Below are positions 10,358-19,172 of a stretch of DNA of 64,000 nucleotides, piece after piece (within the stretch, counting starts at the first letter, position 1; the number at the start of each line of letters is the position of its first letter). The position numbers and the translations under genes were made by a program. The notes beneath the pieces were generated by a model. It saw nothing but the letters and a program-made list of their open reading frames with translations, searched no databases and was not told where the DNA came from. This stretch comes from Riemerella anatipestifer_E (lineage in GTDB: Bacteria > Bacteroidota > Bacteroidia > Flavobacteriales > Weeksellaceae): NCBI RefSeq assembly GCF_009932355.1, contig NZ_LEKU01000009.1, positions 62,001 through 126,000 on the forward strand. The letters are read 5' to 3'.

Positions 10358-11065
10358 ATGAAATATAAAAGAATCCTTCTCAAACTTAGTGGTGAAGCAC
10401 TTATGGGAAACCTACAATACGGTATAGATAACGACAGACTAAAGGAGTATGCCGCAGAAATTAAAAAGGTGGTAGACCAAGGTTGCGAGGTCGCTATCGT
10501 GATAGGAGGAGGTAACATTTTCAGAGGTTTAGCAGGTGCTGCTAAAGGAATGGATAGAGTTCAGGGCGACTATATGGGAATGCTAGCAACCGTTATCAAT
10601 GGTATGGCTCTACAAGGTGCTTTGGAAGACATCGGCATTAAAACAAGACTACAATCTGCCATTGAAATGGATAAGGTAGCTGAGCCTTTTATTAAAAGAA
10701 GGGCAACTAGACACTTAGAAAAAGGGCGAGTAGTCATCTTTGGAGCTGGTACAGGCAACCCTTACTTTACTACGGATACTGCTGCTACGCTAAGAGCCAT
10801 AGAAATAGGGGCTGATGTTATCCTTAAAGGTACTCGTGTAGATGGCATCTACGACAGCGACCCTGAAAAGAATAAAGATGCTGTGAAATTCAATAGCCTT
10901 TCGTTTGATGAAGTTTATGAAAAGAATTTAAAGGTAATGGATATGACTGCCTTTACTCTTAGCCAAGAGAACAAACTTCCTATCATTGTTTTTGATATGA
11001 ATAAGGAAGGTAACCTTCTAAAGGTAGTTCAGGGCGAAGAAGTAGGAACTGTGGTAAGAAACTAA
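10358..11065 (+). CDS. pyrH: UMP kinase
   Basis: PyrH phosphorylates UMP to UDP in pyrimidine nucleotide synthesis. The 235-residue protein has the amino-acid-kinase fold. ILLKLSGEALMG (residues 5-16) is the N-terminal phosphate-binding motif, IGGGNIFRG (about 49-57) binds substrate, and GTGNPYFTTDTAA is the conserved acceptor segment. Length and order match bacterial PyrH. It is followed 36 bases later by frr, the usual bacterial pairing. Confidence 0.97.
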   Translation: MKYKRILLKLSGEALMGNLQYGIDNDRLKEYAAEIKKVVDQGCEVAIVIGGGNIFRGLAGAAKGMDRVQGDYMGMLATVINGMALQGALEDIGIKTRLQSAIEMDKVAEPFIKRRATRHLEKGRVVIFGAGTGNPYFTTDTAATLRAIEIGADVILKGTRVDGIYDSDPEKNKDAVKFNSLSFDEVYEKNLKVMDMTAFTLSQENKLPIIVFDMNKEGNLLKVVQGEEVGTVVRN

Positions 11066-11101
11066 GAATTTTATATAATTAAAAAATAATCATTAAATAA
11101 A

Positions 11102-11656
11102 ATGGAAGAAATACAGTTGATATTAGACAATGCTCGTCAGGAAATGGACGCTGCGATTAAACACTTAGAACACGCTTTCTTAAAGATTAGAGCGGGGCGT
11201 GCTTCTACGGCTATGGTACAAGATGTAATGGTGGAATACTATGGTAGCCCTACTCCTCTTAACCAAGTTGCGAATGTTTCTATCCCTGATGCAATGACTA
11301 TTGCTATCCAACCTTGGGACAGGTCGGCTATTAAGGATGTAGAGAAAGGGATTATTAACTCTAACTTAGGATTTGCTCCGTCTAACAATGGAGATACTAT
11401 TATCCTAAATGTACCTCCACTAACTGAAGAGAGAAGAAAAGACCTTGCAAAGCAAGCTAAAGCGGAAGCGGAACAGACTAAAGTAACTGTAAGAAATGCA
11501 AGACAAGATGCGATGAAAGACCTTAAGAAGCTAGATGGGGTATCCGAAGATATTATTAAAGATACCGAAAACGAGGTTCAGCAACTTACAGATAAGTACA
11601 TTAGTATGATAGACGACCACTACAAACACAAAGAAGTGGATATTATGAAGATATAA
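11102..11656 (+). CDS. frr: Ribosome recycling factor
   Basis: RRF splits post-termination ribosomes together with EF-G. At 184 residues it has the family length. It shows KIRAGRAST near residue 27 and the C-terminal three-helix bundle rich in Lys/Asp (EERRKDLAKQAK; RNARQDAMKDLKKL). It forms an operon with pyrH and ends at a strong intrinsic terminator. Confidence 0.97.
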   Translation: MEEIQLILDNARQEMDAAIKHLEHAFLKIRAGRASTAMVQDVMVEYYGSPTPLNQVANVSIPDAMTIAIQPWDRSAIKDVEKGIINSNLGFAPSNNGDTIILNVPPLTEERRKDLAKQAKAEAEQTKVTVRNARQDAMKDLKKLDGVSEDIIKDTENEVQQLTDKYISMIDDHYKHKEVDIMKI

Positions 11657-11662
11657 AAACTA

Positions 11663-11691
11663 AAGCTACCTTTTTAGGTAGCTTATTTTTT
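11663..11691 (+). terminator. Rho-independent terminator after frr
   Basis: Stem AAGCTACC / GGTAGCTT (11663-11670 and 11677-11684), a 6-base loop and a following T-rich tail. It lies directly after the frr stop codon. Confidence 0.85.
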
Positions 11692-11782
11692 CAAATGTTA
11701 CTGTATATCATCTCTTTTCTTCAAAAGATTGATTAGTCTATAATAAGTTAAACTCAATCCTATCTAAACTTCCTAAATAATT

Positions 11783-12190
11783 ATGGAATTTAAAATATCT
11801 ACCATCGAAGAGTGGCAAGAAGTTATCCATCAAATTTTGCCCCAACTAAAGCACCCTATCCTTTTATTAAAGGGAAACTTAGGTGTTGGTAAGACCTCTT
11901 TTACTCAATTTTTATTGAAGACTCTTGGCAGTACAGACGAGGTTTCCTCCCCTACTTACGCCATTGTAAATGAGTATGCTTGCCCGAAAGGCAACATTTA
12001 TCACTTTGATTTATACCGAATGAAATCCATTGATGAGGCATTTGACATCGGTATCGAAGAATATCTAGAAACAGGTTTCTTATCTATCATTGAATGGCCA
12101 GAAATTTATGAGCCTGAACTTGAAGGAATCCCCTATCACGAAATGAAGATAGAAAATATAGAAGGAGAAAGGCATATTGTGTTTAAATGA
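11783..12190 (+). CDS. tsaE: tRNA threonylcarbamoyladenosine biosynthesis ATPase TsaE
   Basis: TsaE is the ATPase partner of TsaB-TsaD in forming t6A37 in ANN-decoding tRNAs. The 135-residue protein has Walker A GNLGVGKTS (residues 31-39). It also has the SSPTYAIVNEY switch region and the HFDLYRM segment typical of the family, and IIEWPE near residue 92. Length is normal. The Sua5/YrdC enzyme that starts the same pathway is encoded at 18561. Confidence 0.93.
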   Translation: MEFKISTIEEWQEVIHQILPQLKHPILLLKGNLGVGKTSFTQFLLKTLGSTDEVSSPTYAIVNEYACPKGNIYHFDLYRMKSIDEAFDIGIEEYLETGFLSIIEWPEIYEPELEGIPYHEMKIENIEGERHIVFK

Positions 12191-12194
12191 TTCT

Positions 12195-12202
12195 TATATT
12201 TG
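12195..12202 (+). promoter_or_regulatory. Promoter -7 element for the ald operon
   Basis: TATATTTG fits TAnnTTTG and lies 37 bases before the ald ATG, immediately after the tsaE stop codon. Confidence 0.5.
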
Positions 12203-12238
12203 CTTATATTTTCACTTACTGAATAACCCCTAATAACT

Positions 12239-13429
12239 ATGAGTAGCACTATATTTACTCCGTTTAAAGAAGAGCAGCTTCTACCAAAAGAAGAAAGATT
12301 AGAAATTATAAAAAAAGGACAAAGACTTTTTATAGGTGTTCCTAAAGAGACTTGCCTAAACGAGAAAAGACTCTGCCTAACTCCTGATGCAGTACAAGTT
12401 CTCACACAGAGTGGTCACCAAGTAGTCGTAGAAAGTGGAGCAGGAAAAGGTTCATTTTTTACAGATTTACAATACTCCGAAGCTGGAGCTATCATCACTA
12501 ACGCCCCTAAAGAAGCTTTTGGACAGCAGCTTATACTAAAGATAAACCCACCTACAGAAGAAGAGATTGATTATTTAAAGCCATCATCTTTTTTAATTTC
12601 AGCGTTGCAAGTTAATCTTCAGACGCCTCATTATTTTAAAAAATTAGCCGAAAGAAAAATCACTGCTATTGCTTTTGAATTTATTAAAGATGAATACCAG
12701 CAGTTAGCATTAGTAAGATTGATTGGAGAAATTGCAGGTAATGTTTCTATCCTTTATGCTTCAGAACTTTTGGCACAGTCTAACGGCTTAATGCTTGGTG
12801 GTATTACAGGTGTAAGACCTACCGAAGTAGTGGTTTTAGGGGCAGGTATTGTGGGCGAGTTTGCCACAAAAACAGCTATTGGTCTAGGTGCTAATGTTAG
12901 GGTTTTTGATAATTCTTTAGCCAAATTAAGAAGATTACATAATTTTATAAACAATAGGGTTTCTACCTCAATTATAGATCCTAAAGAACTAACGAAAAGC
13001 CTCAGAAGAGCCGATATTGTAATAGGTGCTTTGCAAAGACACAATCTTCCTCCTGTTGTAACGGAAGAGATGGTACAGCTCATGAAAAAAGGCAGCGTAA
13101 TTATTGACCTTACTATTGATTACGGAAAGTCTATTGAAACGGCAGAACTTACCACCCAAGAAAATCCTACAATTATAAAACACGAGGTGGTTCACTCTGG
13201 AATTCCAAATCTGACTTCTAAAACGCCTAGAACAACAACTAAAGCTATTAGTAACTTCTTCCTAAGTTACCTATTACAATCTGACCACGAAGGAGGATTA
13301 GAAACTATGCTTCTAAAAAATACCAGCAGCAAAGATTCTATATACATGTACAAAGGCAGACATACAAAGAAAATTATTTGTGAAAAATTTGGATTAAACT
13401 ATCACGATATAAATTTATTAACCTTCTAA
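12239..13429 (+). CDS. ald: Alanine dehydrogenase
   Basis: The 396-residue protein belongs to the Ald/PNT family, which oxidatively deaminates L-alanine to pyruvate with NAD. An N-terminal GVPKET motif (residues 33-38) opens the catalytic domain. VVVLGAGIVGEFATKTAIGLGANV (about 197-220) is the Rossmann NAD-binding loop, and a VHSGIPNL segment follows later. It is about 25 residues longer than B. subtilis Ald because of an N-terminal extension, which is usual in Bacteroidota. It overlaps the next gene by one base (A of TAATG). Confidence 0.87.
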   Translation: MSSTIFTPFKEEQLLPKEERLEIIKKGQRLFIGVPKETCLNEKRLCLTPDAVQVLTQSGHQVVVESGAGKGSFFTDLQYSEAGAIITNAPKEAFGQQLILKINPPTEEEIDYLKPSSFLISALQVNLQTPHYFKKLAERKITAIAFEFIKDEYQQLALVRLIGEIAGNVSILYASELLAQSNGLMLGGITGVRPTEVVVLGAGIVGEFATKTAIGLGANVRVFDNSLAKLRRLHNFINNRVSTSIIDPKELTKSLRRADIVIGALQRHNLPPVVTEEMVQLMKKGSVIIDLTIDYGKSIETAELTTQENPTIIKHEVVHSGIPNLTSKTPRTTTKAISNFFLSYLLQSDHEGGLETMLLKNTSSKDSIYMYKGRHTKKIICEKFGLNYHDINLLTF

Positions 13430-13800
13430 TGAGAAAACTCAAATTTTATTTAATAGGTCTTATCCCAGGGTTCATTATTGTATTTTTTGTTCTTAATCAG
13501 AAAGGAGTTAGTTGCAGTGGCTACCTTCCTAATAGCCGTGTAATAGCAGAAACACTATCTAAAGAATTCAGCTATTCCGAGGAGTTTAAAACACAGATGC
13601 AAAGCCTAAACATTACTGAAAGTTTTTTAAAAGATAGCCTTATTACCCACGGTGAAATAGATTTCCAAAAGAGTAATGCTCAAAAAAAGCCTTGTCCTTC
13701 TTACCTGTTATACTATCCAAAGAAAAATCCGATGTACGAAATCAGCTTTGAAAAATGTGAGAAAGAAGCTCGTTTCTTTAACCTTAAATCTCTTAAATAA
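13429..13800 (+). CDS. Membrane-anchored DUF4258-like hypothetical protein
   Basis: The 123-residue protein has one N-terminal hydrophobic helix (about residues 5-22), then a soluble domain with a few Cys residues. It resembles the uncharacterised DUF4258 proteins often found beside ald in Flavobacteriia. It is translationally coupled on both sides: its start overlaps the ald stop and its stop overlaps the tyrA start (TAATG). Its function is unknown. Confidence 0.7.
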   Translation: MRKLKFYLIGLIPGFIIVFFVLNQKGVSCSGYLPNSRVIAETLSKEFSYSEEFKTQMQSLNITESFLKDSLITHGEIDFQKSNAQKKPCPSYLLYYPKKNPMYEISFEKCEKEARFFNLKSLK

Positions 13801-14642
13801 TGGTTGTAGGACTAATTGGCGTTGGACTAATTGGTGGGTCAATGGCTCTAAAGCTGAAAAGTAAAAATACCTTGATAAAAATATGTGGTACAGATAACTC
13901 CACAAACCACCTCAATGAAGCCTTAGCATTAGGCATCATAGATGAAGCTGATGGTTTAGAGAATACGGTAAAAAAATCTGACCTCATTATTATAGCAATT
14001 CCTGTAGATGCCACCCAAAAGGTACTGCCTAAAGTATTAGATTTACTAGACCAACACCAAACTGTGATGGATACTGGTTCTACAAAGTTAGGGATTGTAA
14101 ATGCTATCAAAAATCATAAAAATAGAAATCGTTTCGTAGCTTCGCACCCTATGTGGGGAACAGAAAATAGTGGACCTCAATCTGCTCAACTAGAGTCTTT
14201 TTCTGGCAGAGTAGCCGTTCTTTGCGATATAGAAGATTCTGCAAAAGATGCCGTGGAGAAAGTGTCCGAAGTTTATCAACTTCTGGAAATGAACCTCATA
14301 GAAATGACTTCCGAACAGCACGATATACACACCGCTTATATCTCTCACATTTCACACATTACCTCTTATGCTCTAGCCAATACGGTTTTAGAAAAAGAGA
14401 AGGAAGAAGATACTATTTTCCAACTCGCAAGTTCGGGGTTTTCTAGCACGGTAAGGTTAGCAAAATCTCACCCCGAAATGTGGGTTCCCATCTTTAAACA
14501 AAATAAAGAGAATGTACTAGATGTACTCAACGAGCATATTTCTCAGTTAAGAAAATTTAAAGCCGCACTAGAGAAAGAAAACTATGATTTTCTAGAAGAA
14601 CTCATCAAAAATGCTAACAGAATAAGAGGTATTTTGAAATAA
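13800..14642 (+). CDS. tyrA: Prephenate dehydrogenase
   Basis: TyrA oxidatively decarboxylates prephenate to 4-hydroxyphenylpyruvate in tyrosine synthesis. The 280-residue protein starts with the Rossmann motif GLIGVGLIGGSMALKLK. SHPMWGTENSGP (about residues 113-124) is the conserved substrate-binding SHPMxG segment. A later HDIHTAYISHISH contributes the catalytic His region. No ACT domain or chorismate mutase domain is present, so the enzyme is monofunctional. Confidence 0.9.
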   Translation: MVVGLIGVGLIGGSMALKLKSKNTLIKICGTDNSTNHLNEALALGIIDEADGLENTVKKSDLIIIAIPVDATQKVLPKVLDLLDQHQTVMDTGSTKLGIVNAIKNHKNRNRFVASHPMWGTENSGPQSAQLESFSGRVAVLCDIEDSAKDAVEKVSEVYQLLEMNLIEMTSEQHDIHTAYISHISHITSYALANTVLEKEKEEDTIFQLASSGFSSTVRLAKSHPEMWVPIFKQNKENVLDVLNEHISQLRKFKAALEKENYDFLEELIKNANRIRGILK

Positions 14643-14669
14643 AAATTAAGTATTTAATTAACCATTACG

Positions 14670-16418
14670 ATGATTATCAATTTTAAACTTCTCTATATAT
14701 TTTCCTTTATCATCAGTACTTTAGGTATTATGGCTTTCTTTGGTGATTTTGGTTTTCACCAATCCGAAGACTCTAGAATAATGTTTGATGGCTACTACCA
14801 CTTTGCTATTGCCATAGGACTTATCTCTACCGCTGCCAGATACTATGAGAAAAGGATTCCTGTTAATCGTAAAGCTTTTATTTTTGATTTAGCTACGGTG
14901 ATATTTACGGTGGTTATTTTCTACTTTCATTTTTTAAGTCCGTTATATGGCAGCCTAGACCGTTTTTTTGAAAGCAGATATTGGGTTATTGTAGCGGTGG
15001 TATTTACTTTTATAAGAGAGTTTTCGGATTTGAAAATCAATTTTAAAAGAACGGTGCTCAACCCAGCCCAATTATTCATCAGTAGTTTTATTGTGATTAT
15101 ACTAATGGGGGCTTTTCTACTCACGCTCCCCAAAGCTACCACACACGGAATTTCGTTTTTAGATGCTTTGTTTACCTCTACTAGTGCGGTTTGTGTTACG
15201 GGCTTATCGGTACTGAATACGGGTAGTGATTTTACAACTTTTGGGAAACTTATCATTATTATTTTAATTCAGATTGGAGGTTTAGGGATTTTAACTTTCG
15301 CAAGTTATTTTAGCTACTTTTTCAAAGGTGGCACTTCTTACGAAAACCAATTGGCTCTAAGCGATATGACGAGTTCAAAAAAACTCGGCGATGTATTCTC
15401 TACCCTAAAAAACATTATTCTTATTACTTTTGGGATAGAACTTTTCTCTGGAATTTTGATATATACCAGCGTAAACTCCACTCTGTTCACCTCGGAATTT
15501 CAGCACATCTTTTTTTCTATTTTCCATTCTGTATCTGCCTTTTGTAATGCAGGGTTTTCTACTCTAGATGCTAATCTTTATGATAGTGCTTACAAATACA
15601 ACTATTATCTACATTTAGTTGTTATTTTCACTTTTGTTTTCGGAGGTTTAGGCTTCCCTATCGTAGTGAATATCATCAATTATATTAAATACAAAATCGC
15701 CCATATAAGCCCATTCTCCGAACAAAAAAGAAGATACAGACCTTGGGTATTAACCTTAGATAGCCGCATTACTTTGGTAACCACCGTATCTCTCACGATA
15801 GTTGGCACTATTATTTTTTACATTTTAGAATATCACAACACTTTAGCAGAACACGAAGGTTTTGGAAAGTTTGTAACTGCTTTATTTGGTGCTACTACGC
15901 CTAGAACGGCTGGGTTTAACACCATTAACAACGCTTCTATGTCCTTCCCTACCATTATGGTTATATTTTTACTTATGTGGGTAGGAGCTTCGCCACAATC
16001 TACCGGTGGTGGTATTAAAACGAATACTTTTGCCATAGCGTTCCTCAATGTGTTAAGCCTTGCCAAAGGCAAATCTAAAGTAGAAATTTTCCGAAGAGAA
16101 ATCGCTGATATTTCTATACGAAGAGCCTTTGCTATTATGACTTTATCTCTTATGGCAATAGGGTTGGGCGTGATGCTCATTACTTTTTTTGACCCAGACA
16201 AAAACCTTCTAGATATTTCTTTTGAATGTTTCTCTGCTTATAGTACCGTAGGACTAAGCTTAGGCATTACCGCCTCTCTAAGTGAAGCCTCTAAAATGGT
16301 ACTCATAGGCATTATGTTTGTGGGGCGTATCAGTATGTTATCATTAGCTATTGCTATCGTTAAAAAATCTAAGTATAAAAATTATAGCTATCCAAAAGAA
16401 GAAATAACCATAAATTAA
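14670..16418 (+). CDS. trkH: Trk/Ktr potassium channel subunit TrkH
   Basis: The 582-residue inner-membrane protein has the four repeated M1-P-M2 units of SKT potassium transporters. Selectivity loops are visible as TSTSAVCVTGLS, FHSVSAFCNAGFS, GATTPRTAGFN and FSAYSTVGLSLG. About 130 N-terminal residues form extra membrane helices before the core (ten or more hydrophobic segments in all). It is followed after 7 bases by the regulatory subunit trkA. Confidence 0.93.
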   Translation: MIINFKLLYIFSFIISTLGIMAFFGDFGFHQSEDSRIMFDGYYHFAIAIGLISTAARYYEKRIPVNRKAFIFDLATVIFTVVIFYFHFLSPLYGSLDRFFESRYWVIVAVVFTFIREFSDLKINFKRTVLNPAQLFISSFIVIILMGAFLLTLPKATTHGISFLDALFTSTSAVCVTGLSVLNTGSDFTTFGKLIIIILIQIGGLGILTFASYFSYFFKGGTSYENQLALSDMTSSKKLGDVFSTLKNIILITFGIELFSGILIYTSVNSTLFTSEFQHIFFSIFHSVSAFCNAGFSTLDANLYDSAYKYNYYLHLVVIFTFVFGGLGFPIVVNIINYIKYKIAHISPFSEQKRRYRPWVLTLDSRITLVTTVSLTIVGTIIFYILEYHNTLAEHEGFGKFVTALFGATTPRTAGFNTINNASMSFPTIMVIFLLMWVGASPQSTGGGIKTNTFAIAFLNVLSLAKGKSKVEIFRREIADISIRRAFAIMTLSLMAIGLGVMLITFFDPDKNLLDISFECFSAYSTVGLSLGITASLSEASKMVLIGIMFVGRISMLSLAIAIVKKSKYKNYSYPKEEITIN

Positions 16419-16425
16419 AAACGAA

Positions 16426-17118
16426 ATGAAATATATTATAGTAGGATTAGGAAACTTTGGAGCTTCTTTAGCCCAAAAACTAACGGCTCAAGGCAACGAA
16501 GTTATCGGGATAGATAATAGTGCCGCCAAAGTAGATGCCTATAAAGAAAAAATATCGCATACCATCTGTATGGATTCTACCGATGAATTTACCGTTTCGG
16601 GGCTTCCCATCAAAGAAACCGATATTTTCGTGGTTGCCATTGGCGAAGACCAAGGCGCTAATGTAATGACCACCGCTCTACTTAAAAACTTACAAGTGAA
16701 ACGACTCATCAGCCGTGCCATCAATCCTCTGCACGAAAAAGTATTACAAGCCATCGGCGTTGATGAAATAGTACACCCTGAAGAAGAAACAGCAGAAAGA
16801 TGGGCGAAAAAATTATGCCTAAGCAATATTGTAGATTCTTTTGAACTGAACCAAGAATACAGTATCATAGAAGCTAAAGTACCAGAGGAATACATTGGAA
16901 AGACTATTCGTGAAATAGATTTCCGCCAAAAATACAACTTAGTTGTACTCACTATTATAAGAAAAATAGAAGTTAAAAGTCTTTTAGGCAAAACCAAAAC
17001 AGAAAACAAAGTACTAGGTGTGGCAGCTACAGATACTCTACTAGAAACTAATGATATACTAGTAATTTATGGTTCTAACAAAGATTTAAAAGGTTTTTTA
17101 AAACAGAAAATGGATTAA
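16426..17118 (+). CDS. trkA: Trk potassium uptake regulatory subunit TrkA (RCK domain)
   Basis: This cytosolic 230-residue regulator gates TrkH in response to nucleotides. The N-terminal RCK_N domain carries IIVGLGNFGASLAQKL (Rossmann nucleotide loop) and GIDNSAAKVD. A C-terminal RCK_C domain runs from about residue 140. It has one RCK pair, so it is KtrA-like in size rather than the double-length E. coli TrkA. It forms an operon with trkH and the NUDIX gene 3 bases downstream. Confidence 0.93.
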   Translation: MKYIIVGLGNFGASLAQKLTAQGNEVIGIDNSAAKVDAYKEKISHTICMDSTDEFTVSGLPIKETDIFVVAIGEDQGANVMTTALLKNLQVKRLISRAINPLHEKVLQAIGVDEIVHPEEETAERWAKKLCLSNIVDSFELNQEYSIIEAKVPEEYIGKTIREIDFRQKYNLVVLTIIRKIEVKSLLGKTKTENKVLGVAATDTLLETNDILVIYGSNKDLKGFLKQKMD

Positions 17119-17121
17119 AAA

Positions 17122-17742
17122 ATGAAACTTGGTAGAGATTTAATCAAACGAATTAAAGCCGCTCCTCTAGAAGGAGAAAATGCTCATAAAATTTATGCTC
17201 CTCCCCAAAGACCTCTCTACTCCTATGACGAAATAATGGTTAAAAAACCAAAGTTAGCTGCTGTTAACATTTTACTTTATCTCAAAAATAACCAATGGCA
17301 TATCCCACTTATGGTAAGAACAGCTAATGTTAATGACAAACATAGTGGACAAATCTCTTTACCTGGTGGAAAAAAAGAAGTTTCTGATGAAACATTTGCC
17401 CACACCGCTCTGCGTGAAACTACAGAGGAACTAGGCATTATTCGTCCTTACTTGAGGTTGATACGAAGTTTAAGTCCGTTGTATATTCCGCCTAGTAATT
17501 TTTATGTTCATACTTATGTTTCGTATACTAAAAAAAATCCAAAATTCACTCTACAAGAATCTGAAGCCCAAGAGCTGATAGAACTACCTCTATCCTTACT
17601 TTTAGACCTACCAAAACAACCCTCTAAAATTTTATTTGACAAACATATAGAAGTCCCTGTGATACAATATAAAAACTATAATATCTGGGGAGCCACCTCT
17701 ATGATTTTGTACGAGTTTAGCCAGTTGTTAAAAAATATGTAA
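17122..17742 (+). CDS. NUDIX hydrolase, CoA pyrophosphatase-like
   Basis: The 206-residue protein contains the NUDIX box G-x5-E-x7-REx2EE-x-GI. It starts at SLPGGKKE and continues ALRETTEELGI (roughly residues 74-101). The UPF0035-like segment HSGQISLPGG just before the box identifies the NudL/CoAse subfamily, which cleaves CoA to 3',5'-ADP and phosphopantetheine. It follows trkA by 3 bases and is probably cotranscribed. Confidence 0.85.
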   Translation: MKLGRDLIKRIKAAPLEGENAHKIYAPPQRPLYSYDEIMVKKPKLAAVNILLYLKNNQWHIPLMVRTANVNDKHSGQISLPGGKKEVSDETFAHTALRETTEELGIIRPYLRLIRSLSPLYIPPSNFYVHTYVSYTKKNPKFTLQESEAQELIELPLSLLLDLPKQPSKILFDKHIEVPVIQYKNYNIWGATSMILYEFSQLLKNM

Positions 17743-17770
17743 ATTTGCACGCTAAACACAGGCGTAACCG

Positions 17771-18577
17771 ATGGCAAAAAAAACAATATTTACCGATTCA
17801 TTCGGGAATTTATACTTTCTTAAAAGATTTATTATTTTCATTTTAGGGATAATATCTTACAGAAGGTTCAACGGATTTAATAAACTTAAAATATCAGGTA
17901 CTGAACATTTGGTAGATTTACCAGAAAGTAATGTTTTGTTTGTATCTAACCACCAAACCTACTTTGCTGATGTTGCAGCTATGTATCACGCTTTTTGTGC
18001 CGTAAATAATGGTTATCATAATACGATAAAAAATCCTGTTTACTTACTTAATCCTAAAGTAGATTTCTACTATGTGGCCGCTGAAGAAACGATGAATAAA
18101 GGTATCCTTGCCCGAATTTTCAAATTAGCGGGTGCCGTAACGGTAAAAAGAACATGGCGTGCCGAAGGCAAAAATGTTAATCGTATGGTAGATATGAGTG
18201 AGGTAGAAAACATCATTAAAGCTTTGGATAATGGTTGGGTAATCACTTTTCCACAAGGGACTACCTCTGCATTTGCACAGGGAAGAAAAGGAACTGCCAA
18301 ATTGGTAAAACAGCAACGTCCTATTGTGATACCTATCAAAATCAATGGATTTAGAAGAGCTTTCGATAAAAAAGGGCTTAAAATTAAAGTAATAGGCGTA
18401 GAACCAACTATGGAATTTAAACCTGCTCTTGACATTGATTATAAAAACGAGTCTGCACAAGAGATTTTACAAAAAATAATGGAAGCCATAGAGCAAACTC
18501 CAGAGCATAATATTCTCCACGAATATGATGAAGAACTAAAACGAAAACAAGAAGAAAGCCATGGCGAAGGTCATTAA
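17771..18577 (+). CDS. 1-acyl-sn-glycerol-3-phosphate acyltransferase family (PlsC-like)
   Basis: The 268-residue membrane-associated acyltransferase has the acyltransferase motif NHQTYFAD (residues 57-64; NHxxxxD with His58 and Asp64). The phosphate-binding FPQGTTS (about 160-166) replaces the usual FPEGTRS, with Gln for Glu. A hydrophobic helix near residues 14-31 anchors it. It is probably involved in phospholipid or aminolipid acylation. Its 3' end overlaps the next gene by 17 bases. Confidence 0.85.
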   Translation: MAKKTIFTDSFGNLYFLKRFIIFILGIISYRRFNGFNKLKISGTEHLVDLPESNVLFVSNHQTYFADVAAMYHAFCAVNNGYHNTIKNPVYLLNPKVDFYYVAAEETMNKGILARIFKLAGAVTVKRTWRAEGKNVNRMVDMSEVENIIKALDNGWVITFPQGTTSAFAQGRKGTAKLVKQQRPIVIPIKINGFRRAFDKKGLKIKVIGVEPTMEFKPALDIDYKNESAQEILQKIMEAIEQTPEHNILHEYDEELKRKQEESHGEGH

Positions 18578-19172
18578 AATTTACCCTGAAAATCCTCAGG
18601 AAAACCTTATAAAAGAAGTGATAAAAACCTTAGATAATGGGGGACTTATTATCTATCCTTCTGATACGGTTTACGCCTTGGGGTGCGACATCAATAATAT
18701 CAAAGCTATGGAAAAACTAGCTTCTCTAAAGAAAACAAAACTAGAGAAAGCTTATTTTTCTATTATTTGTAACGATTTAAGTCATCTTTCGTCTTTCACT
18801 AAACCTATTGACAATTCTGTTTTTAGATTATTAAAAAGTCATATTCCTGGACCGTTTACCTTTATTCTAGAAGCTAATAAGAATTTACCTCTTTCTTATA
18901 AAGGTCATAAAACCGTTGGTATTAGAGTGCCAGACCACCCTATTCCGCAACTTATTGTAGAAAAATTAGGCCGTCCTATTGCTTCCACTTCTATAAAAGA
19001 CGACGATGAAATTATAGAGTATTCCACAGACCCAGAACTTATCGCTGAAAAGTATGACCACTTAGTGGATATTGTCATTGATTCAGGCTATGGTGATAAT
19101 GTGGCTTCTACTATTGTAGATTTAACTTCTGGCGTTGCAGAAATCATTAGACAAGGTAAGGGCGAACTCTAA
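18561..19172 (+). CDS. L-threonylcarbamoyladenylate synthase, Sua5/YciO/YrdC family
   Basis: The 203-residue protein has the YrdC fold, which makes threonylcarbamoyl-AMP from Thr, bicarbonate and ATP for t6A37 in tRNA. Family features are GGLIIYPSDTVYALGCD (about residues 28-44), the KxxK/ISxxxx region (KLEKAYFSIICND), and GPFTFILEA. It is YciO-like in length and lacks the Sua5 C-terminal domain. It overlaps the acyltransferase gene by 17 bases and converges with rarA, overlapping it by 4. Confidence 0.87.
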   Translation: MAKVIKIYPENPQENLIKEVIKTLDNGGLIIYPSDTVYALGCDINNIKAMEKLASLKKTKLEKAYFSIICNDLSHLSSFTKPIDNSVFRLLKSHIPGPFTFILEANKNLPLSYKGHKTVGIRVPDHPIPQLIVEKLGRPIASTSIKDDDEIIEYSTDPELIAEKYDHLVDIVIDSGYGDNVASTIVDLTSGVAEIIRQGKGEL